From assembly GCA_947359465.1 (NCBI GenBank), contig OX375881.1:74733914-74797913 (forward strand): 64,000 nucleotides of DNA, written 5' to 3'. The translations under genes and the position numbers were made by a program. Under the pieces are notes generated by a model. The model saw nothing but the letters and a program-made list of their open reading frames with translations, searched no databases and was not told the DNA's origin. Below, one piece after another: positions 59,501 to 64,000 of this stretch. The DNA is from Metellina segmentata. Its lineage: Eukaryota; Arthropoda; Arachnida; Araneae; Tetragnathidae. Numbering within the stretch: position 1 is the first letter of the stretch; each line of letters opens with the position of its first letter.

Positions 59501-62500
59501 TATTGACACATTTACACTTGTAATTTATAATTAGTTGAGAAAGAATTTTCCAGAGTTGAACAACTTAGAAAGTATCTGAAAAGGGGGCATTAAATATAAA
59601 AAAAATTAGGGAAACTGATATAGAATTTTTTTTTAATTTCTAGTTTTTGGACTTCCCAAATTATGAATATTTGGGTAATACTGTTCTGAGATTTTCTGTA
59701 TATTCCAACCCTGGTAATTGATTCAGGGGCAAATAAAAATGAGAGATACAACACATTTTATGGAGGTTAATATAACATGGAGCTTCTGTATTTAAAAAAT
59801 ACATTCATTTTTAAGGAATTTTTTATGTCAAATACAGCAGAACTCCAATTATCCTGATCAATTGGGACCCGACCCCATCTGGATAATCAGATATCTGGAT
59901 AATTGGATAATTTACGAAAAAAAGTTATTTCTTAGTAAAAACAAACGAATTTTACTATAGTATGTAATGTAATTTAATGACTAAAAACAGTTTTGTTCTT
60001 ACATACTGTAGTAAAATGTATCATTGCTGGAACATATCGGTCAAAGTCAGTTGTTTCTCTGTCTTTACTCTGTGCAGCAATGCACTGTATGAGTTTGACG
60101 GTGAGTAGCTGTAGATGGTCGCACTCAGGCTGCCGCTTCATCCATTTTAGCGTTGTGTCAAGGCACTCAAATGCCTTACAAGCTGATGGTCCAGCGTCTG
60201 GTTGAGTAGCAATGTTATCATTATCTTCTGGGTCATCAAGGAGTTCTGTCACATTTTGAATGAGTTCATCATCACTGAGAACTTGTAATCCAGGGTCCAA
60301 AGAATGACACACCAGTTACTCGCTTGCGTCCACTGCACTGCACTCGGAACATTCAGAAATTTTCATTATGATGTTTCCTATGTCTTCAACTGACACATCA
60401 CCCTCTTCGTTTTTATCATTCACCGATAGATATTTAAAAAATGCGCAATTTACTGACTTCTTTATTTCTCAAAGTAATTCGGATAGCTATAGTTTAGATA
60501 ATTGGAGTGCTACTGTATTTATTTTTAGCTAACTTATGTAGAAATATTGAAAAAGCAAAGTATGTCATGCATAAAACCTTTAATTTTTTATTCAGTTTAA
60601 ATTATGTAGTATATTTGTTTTTTACCCTTTCATTTCTTATCTCACACTCCATTTCAACCCTCTCATTCGATGATCTCTTGACTCTATCTCTTTTCAAATA
60701 AGGCTTGATCATGAAAACACACCCATACTGCAAATGCTTTCCCAGATTGTATTCAGTATCCCCATCAACCCCTTAGGCATGTCATGCCAAAATATGTTCT
60801 TGCCACAATCATCATTTGAGGAACTCAGAAGTGAGCTGCTTGTTGCAACAGAGAATGGACCTGCAATTCGATCAATGATTCAAAACTAATTGCTTTAATG
60901 AATTGAGATAGTTAAGCTTCATGCATTAATGGTGTATTTGTCTGTTTCTGTTCTTGCTCCATTATGAATTGTTTATGTCTGTTGTAAATTGAATCTAATG
61001 ATGATAGGAGCATTATAGGAAGTTTTTCTTTGTCTTTTGTTAACGGCTTGTTTTTTTTAACCTACGGTTAGGTTTTATTTGTGAAATATATTAAATAGTA
61101 ACACAACTGGAAATTAATTTTATTGCCTATGTAAGCATTTTATTATATTTAGTTTATTATTCCAGAGATTTACTGGAGGTGTGAACAAAGAGCATGAAGA
61201 AGAAGAAAAAGCAATAAAAGAAAAATTTGAAAAAAACATAGGTCTATTGACTTATCTTGGTCAAAGCTCTGCTGAAGCTAAAGGTAAGTCAGTTTATTGC
61301 TTACTTTACCCTTACTACAGCATAAAGAATGGTACATTTGACATGTATCAAAAATTAGTTCATTGAAGTATTTTGTACATGAACAACAGTTCCTAAATAG
61401 TTTTCTTGTTTTGTAAATGAATAATATATTGTTTTATGTGGTTAAATTTGTCAATTTACATATTTATAAATTTTGTCAGTATTCCAGTGGATAATTCAGA
61501 AATTTCAGGCAGCTAAGAAAATTAATGTCAATTCTTTAAACTGACTAAATATATGAAACCTTTAAATAAGTTGAGAAAAACTACCTGTTTAAAGAATCTA
61601 AATGTTAAGTAGATTTAAATTTTATACCAGATGTTAAGCAGATAATGGTAAATATAAATATGTTATGTATGTAAATATGTTGAAATGTTAAGCAGATAAT
61701 GTTATATCTGAAATACACATTATGATATGGATAACCTTTATTTCATATAAAATATTTTTCAAAATTTCCAATGATTTCATTATTTGATTCATTAGTAACA
61801 ACATAGAAGTTGCATGCTTTACTTTAGTTATACTATGGAGTTATTCTTTATAATTCTAATGAATTTAAATAAAAACATTTATTGGCCCTACTGAGGCATT
61901 GTGAGGCAGATGTATATCTCGATAAATTTAAAGGCTGATCTAATCTTGTATGTGTTTGAAAATTTTTAGATTTTATAAAAGTACACAGGATAAAAGATTT
62001 AGATTTAAAAAAGTACACATATAAAAGTACACACACATTGTATAGGGTATATACTATACAATCCTCCACATATGTATATTTATATTGGTGTCAAACTATA
62101 TTCACACATATTTTATAGAATCAAGCACTTTAGGTAGTCTATGAGTAAATAAAGCTTACACTGTTTCTACTTTTACAGGAGAAATTCCATGGTATCTGAA
62201 ATCAAGTATCCCTAATTACACCCCATCTAATGAAGGGTAAGAACTTTTAATTTGCTCTTAAATTGTATTTCTAGAGGTATTACACTTTAAATTGTGCCAC
62301 CAGTTCTTTTTTGTTGGAACATAAGATATATTAACCATTATTTTTATTTATTTTTTATTAATTATATTTAAAACAGGCAAAATCATCAGTTTATGTATTA
62401 CTAAGCACAATGCATAGTAATACATAAACAACATGCCTTCAAACATACCTTAGGTATTTTACTATGTGTAGTTTTTGCATAGTACTTTGTATATATTACC

Positions 62501-63423
62501 ATATGTGATATCTATCCCATAGGTGTCTTACCTTTGGTATTTCTATGTCCTACAGGTTTCACAAAATGAATACTCTAACATAATTACACGAAATATTTTG
62601 TGAAGAATGACAGTTGTATGTTTCATTATATTTGTACATTACCCAATTTGTGAAAGCACTTGATAAATAAAGTATATTTCTTCAATGTCAGGTTCAATTC
62701 CTCCTTGAGTGTATTTCTTCTATATCAGTAACATTTTCCTTGTCTTCATATATCCATTACGTGACTTTTGTGTCATGTTTGGCACAACTTAGATCAAATA
62801 TGGCCATTGTACCATATAAAACAACCATCAGTGTCATTAAATTGAATATGCCAAATCACCAAAATATTAAGAGATGGGACTGAGTGATTAGTTATATCCA
62901 AGCGTAAGGATACTTTGCAATTGTTGATGTGTGAACAGCTTAATATCAAGATAAATTAAACAGTTATAAAAAAGTATCGGAATATTAAAATTTTAAAATT
63001 AAGAATTAAGGTTAATCTAGACCAGTTTATATATTTGGTAAAAGATTAGTAACTAGCACTTTCTTTCTTTCTTTTGAGTTTCTTCATAGATTATCATTAC
63101 CCTGAATAAACCTTAAAATCTATGGGTTTTAAACAGTTTATTCAGAATTTCTTTTAAAATTCTTTACCTGAAAAGGACTTTTACCGATTCATTTGAAATT
63201 CTAGCATACAATAGAAATTTTTCGACTATTTACTTGTCTTGTTTGAAATGAAATTCAGGTGAGTTATATTTAAGTATTACATTATGATTTGTTGTTTTAC
63301 AGTGAAGATGAAACAGCCAGCTCTAAACTTAAATCTAAGATTGATCCTCTGAATGATGTGAAAAAATATCTTACTTTGAAAGAAAAGAAACATGGTGAAA
63401 AGGAGCTTTTTATATTCAAGAAA
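47513..63423 (+). CDS. LENG1: LENG1-like Cir_N-domain protein, six exons, open at the 3' end
   Basis: Six exons join in phase to give 180 residues: 47513-47535, 56892-56991, 57713-57832, 61166-61283, 62179-62236 and 63303-63423, each bounded by AG and GT. The protein starts [20 protein letters not shown], then [27 protein letters not shown], a VNFFQEIEE block, [21 protein letters not shown], and [11 protein letters not shown]. This order is that of leukocyte receptor cluster member 1 (LENG1), which carries an N-terminal Cir_N domain related to CIR and other spliceosome-associated proteins. Its own function is little studied. The long basic/acidic helices fit the family. Intron 1 is 9.36 kb and stuffed with transposons. 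The last donor (63424) is intact, so more exons follow beyond the window. Confidence 0.93.
47536..48203. other. start of LENG1 intron 1
   Basis: AT-rich. Near 47965-48015 CTGTGGCGGATTTATACTTC...GGGGCTATAG resembles, in inverted form, 53050-53095; these may be the two ends of an older element split by the BEL/Pao insertion. This is a weak match. Confidence 0.35.
48204..49636 (-). pseudogene. BEL/Pao integrase remnant
   Basis: The zinc-binding N-terminal part is at 49636-49235 (the [15 protein letters not shown] block, then a HK...H pattern), the core at about 49028-48540 ([20 protein letters not shown], then [15 protein letters not shown] and ILNSRPL), and the C-terminal domain at 48539-48204 ([14 protein letters not shown]). 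Several frameshifts separate them, including near 49200-49030 and 48880-48730. Confidence 0.85.
49665..50180 (-). pseudogene. BEL/Pao reverse transcriptase scrap and deletion junctions
   Basis: Sequence continuous with the protease end (about 50180) passes abruptly at about 50100 into [13 protein letters not shown], which belongs after the polymerase catalytic site. This runs through WCGSHPEL to a KPMEDCF block, then jumps at about 49895 to [10 protein letters not shown] and LWWRGPEFL, which belongs after RNase H. Two internal deletions are therefore visible as junctions within 500 bases. Confidence 0.75.
50180..50910 (-). pseudogene. BEL/Pao zinc knuckle and aspartic protease remnant
   Basis: [10 protein letters not shown] pattern near 50880 is a zinc knuckle. 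After it, near 50570-50330, a protease-like region reads [19 protein letters not shown], where the usual DSG catalytic triplet is changed to [13 protein letters not shown] near 50175-50150 closes the domain. Stops and frameshifts are scattered throughout. Confidence 0.75.
51327..52039 (-). pseudogene. BEL/Pao gag remnant
   Basis: A 152-codon frame (52039-51581) starts near [20 protein letters not shown] and has a long lysine/glutamate coiled coil. A second frame (51533-51327) continues with the capsid-like part, [12 protein letters not shown] and [16 protein letters not shown] frame break near 51560 separates them. Confidence 0.7.
52150..52410. repeat. tandem repeats in the BEL/Pao leader
   Basis: Repeating units of about 40-50 bases with CTCAACTCAAGCAACACAAC, ACTACAAGACACTAATTACTC occur four to five times upstream of gag (minus strand). 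Such leader repeats are not common to all BEL/Pao elements. Confidence 0.8.
52741..53437. other. LENG1 intron 1, unassigned
   Basis: It contains the candidate partner (53040-53095) of the 47965 sequence. It is otherwise without recognised features; no LTR pair was found on comparison with the 48.0-48.2 kb region. Confidence 0.35.
53438..53780. repeat. 120-bp tandem repeat, about 2.9 copies
   Basis: Units begin at 53438, 53558 and 53678 with TGCAAGATTAGCAGATCAGT, TGAACTCGCTAAAATGGCAC and CCCAGCTCCTGTGAGCC. The first two differ by very few bases. Because 120 is divisible by three, frames stay open on both strands; the 114-codon plus-strand frame is a by-product. Confidence 0.95.
53697..54490 (-). 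pseudogene. LTR retrotransposon gag-like fragment (Ty3/Gypsy-like)
   Basis: In broken minus-strand frames it encodes [40 protein letters not shown] and, after frameshifts, [16 protein letters not shown]-like and [13 protein letters not shown] segments. This pattern (a short helical capsid with an EAARR helix) is that of gag fragments of Ty3/Gypsy elements. No protease or polymerase is attached. The 120-bp repeat overlaps its 3' end, and a hAT MITE sits at its 5' end. Confidence 0.6.
54498..54643. mobile_element. hAT MITE, 146 bp, with perfect 8-bp target duplication
   Basis: The ends CAGGGCTCGAAAT and ATTTCGAGGCCTG are inverted repeats with one mismatch. AAGTAGCC flanks both sides (54490-54497 and 54644-54651). 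The interior has GTGCACC/GGTGCAC inverted motifs (for example GCACCTAA...TTAGGTGC). It has no coding capacity. Length, ends and duplication fit a non-autonomous hAT. Confidence 0.95.
54842..54956 (-). mobile_element. hAT-like terminus of the CATGGTTCCCAC family
   Basis: On the minus strand it begins CATGGTTCCCACACCTTTATCC and continues with AAAAAAATTCATGGACTTTT, matching 8857-8945. No partner end was identified. Confidence 0.5.
55017..55350. mobile_element. Tigger/pogo-like MITE
   Basis: The ends CAGTAAACTTTCGATTA and TAATCGGGAGTTTACTG are inverted repeats with two mismatches, with TA on each side (55015-55016, 55351-55352). The interior has a second imperfect match (TTTGCAG against CAAAGC). 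It is 334 bp and non-coding, in LENG1 intron 1. Confidence 0.85.
55973..56130 (+). repeat. minisatellite, unit TATAGTTCCTAGAATTTATTC
   Basis: Seven copies of TAGTTCCTAGAATTTATTCT alternate with short spacers (TATAGTA or GTA), giving unit lengths of about 22-28 bases. The last copy is truncated at TAGTTCCT. Confidence 0.95.
56131..56891. other. end of LENG1 intron 1
   Basis: AT-rich, with no other feature. It ends in the acceptor TATATTTCCAG. Confidence 0.5.
56892..56991 (+). CDS. LENG1: LENG1 exon 2
   Basis: 100 bases: one base completing a serine, then 33 codons from [20 protein letters not shown] to KRRIQLA. The donor is GTAAGT. It carries the Cir_N core with the RRDEA helix. Confidence 0.95.
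57055..57205 (+). repeat. tandem duplication of about 74 bp in LENG1 intron 2
   Basis: AAAATTATTGATGTTTG...GTGCTTTAAAATATGTTAAA occurs twice, head to tail, with about ten differences. Confidence 0.85.
57713..57832 (+). CDS. LENG1: LENG1 exon 3
   Basis: Exactly 40 codons, [20 protein letters not shown] to [11 protein letters not shown]. The acceptor is TTTTTTCTAG and the donor GTAAGT. Phase 0 at both ends. Confidence 0.95.
58350..58900 (+). pseudogene. transposase-like remnant of an unnamed family
   Basis: One frame from ATG 58350 reads [39 protein letters not shown], then after two stops [20 protein letters not shown] and [21 protein letters not shown] shift near 58787 leads to [15 protein letters not shown]. 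The CFDTTxxNTG block looks like a catalytic-type motif seen in repetitive arthropod proteins. I recognise the repeat family but not a named superfamily; hAT-related is a guess. Three stops and a frameshift inactivate it. Confidence 0.55.
59835..60515 (-). mobile_element. Tigger/pogo element, internally deleted
   Basis: The ends CAGCAGAACTCCAATTATC and GATAATTGGAGTGCTACTG are inverted repeats with two mismatches, and TA flanks each side (59833-59834, 60516-60517). A minus-strand frame (60312-59974) keeps the acidic C-terminus of a Tigger-type transposase: a [10 protein letters not shown]...DDPEDNDN stretch, then [19 protein letters not shown]. The DDE core and DNA-binding half are deleted. Confidence 0.9.
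61166..61283 (+). CDS. LENG1: LENG1 exon 4
   Basis: 118 bases: 39 codons from [20 protein letters not shown] to [10 protein letters not shown] plus one base. The acceptor is TTATTCCAG and the donor GTAAGT. It includes the LLTYLGQS block characteristic of LENG1. Confidence 0.95.
61284..62178. other. LENG1 intron 4
   Basis: AT-rich. ATGTTAAGCAGATAATG occurs twice (about 61632 and 61685). No gene or transposon recognised. Confidence 0.5.
62179..62236 (+). CDS. LENG1: LENG1 exon 5
   Basis: 58 bases: two bases completing a glycine, 18 codons [18 protein letters not shown], then two bases. The acceptor is TTTTACAG and the donor GTAAGA. Confidence 0.92.
62237..63302. other. LENG1 intron 5, with a hairpin
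   Basis: AT-rich, with one perfect hairpin at 62389-62429. It ends in the acceptor TTGTTTTACAG. Confidence 0.6.
62389..62429. repeat. perfect 15-bp inverted repeat, 11-base loop
   Basis: GTTTATGTATTACTA at 62389-62403 pairs exactly with TAGTAATACATAAAC at 62415-62429. No terminator or RNA-gene context is evident. Confidence 0.85.
63303..63423 (+). CDS. LENG1: LENG1 exon 6 (last in window)
   Basis: 121 bases: one base completing a glycine, then 40 codons [20 protein letters not shown] to KELFIFKK. The donor is GTAAGT. The [12 protein letters not shown] block matches the family's conserved segment. The coding sequence continues beyond the window. Confidence 0.95.
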
Positions 63424-64000
63424 GTAAGTATTGAATTTAAGTAATTAGGGAGATTTTTATGAAATATGTTCGGAATTAGCTGAATGAATACAGCTTATGA
63501 AGCCCACTTTTGTTGTATTGGATAAATAAATCTGCAAATCTTGCAAATTTAGAAAATATAAAGCTTTTTCTTAAAAATACAATCAATTAAAGGGATAACA
63601 AGTAGTTCAGGCCTACTAGTGAGGTTTTTCTTTGGCTGTCTTGCATTTAGAAATAGGCCTACTAGTCATGGACAATATAAATAGCTAAAGACTTTTTTAA
63701 GTATAACATTAATGTACAATATTTTCCCATGCTTCCCACAATTGAATGAATGAATGCTTTATTGTTTGTAACGTTACAAAATTATGCATGAACATTGCCA
63801 AAACTTTCAAATAGATGTCAACTTGTTTTTTTCCTTTACTGTTTGGCAGAATCCTTGACTCAACACTCAACTGATTACTTAGTCCATAGACACCTCAGAT
63901 TATTCGCAAGTGTCCAGTGCTAAATATTTTTGGAAAAGCTGATCAGTACTCGGTTTAGCCATTAGTGCTGAAATCACCATGAGAGCAGAAAGTTTAAACC
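63424..64000. other. LENG1 intron 6, incomplete
   Basis: No feature recognised up to the window end. Confidence 0.5.

Larger units (their letters stand above)
57833..61165. other. LENG1 intron 3 with two transposon relics
   Basis: 3.3 kb. It contains the transposase-like remnant at 58350-58900 and the Tigger-type element at 59835-60515. The rest is AT-rich without features. Confidence 0.6.

Overview
This is a metazoan nuclear window: AT-rich, with spliced genes whose GT..AG junctions join in phase, long introns, and dense mobile DNA. The transposons (a Tc1/mariner element, Merlin, Helitrons, hAT and Tigger relatives, BEL/Pao, R1/Jockey-like LINEs, tRNA-derived SINEs) and gene structure fit an arthropod. 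A chelicerate, possibly a spider, is my best guess, but that is inference from the transposon flavour.

Five cellular genes are supported. (1) A DLGAP5/HURP-like GKAP-domain gene on the minus strand: start exon 18004-18121 and GKAP exon 11284-11444, continuing to the left of what I can follow. (2) A C6orf120 (UPF0669) homologue, plus strand, one coding exon 21552-22112. (3) ARL16, minus strand, one exon 31068-31580. (4) SF3B5, minus strand, 34081-34338. (5) A LENG1-like Cir_N-domain gene, plus strand, six coding exons from 47513 to 63423 and continuing past the window edge. None of these is in an operon. They are unrelated housekeeping functions: spindle/GKAP protein, secreted protein, small GTPase, U2 snRNP SF3b subunit, and an RNA-processing-associated Cir_N protein.

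Layout. 0-10 kb is a transposon nest: a 2.3-kb imperfect palindrome cut by a LINE insertion, then a decayed Helitron (about 3229-9994) holding a Tc1/mariner element, a SINE fragment, a helicase remnant and a SINE-derived tandem array. 10-18 kb is the DLGAP-like gene, with its intron filled by a short Helitron, a hAT-like relic and a Merlin element with intact ends. 19-21 kb holds unexplained exon-like pieces and a second hAT relic. 21-35 kb is the quieter C6orf120/ARL16/SF3B5 block with two TA-flanked transposons and a 162-bp tandem repeat. 35-45 kb is intergenic with SINEs, a LINE, a Helitron and a 140-bp tandem array. 45-64 kb is the LENG1-like gene. Its first intron (9.36 kb) carries a deleted BEL/Pao element, an LTR-element gag fragment with a 120-bp tandem repeat, a hAT MITE and a Tigger-like MITE.

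The most unusual non-coding signals are a near-identical 28-bp motif, with a CATGCGCATT box, upstream of both SF3B5 and LENG1 in sense orientation; the seven-unit array built from part of a SINE; and the large palindrome at the left edge.
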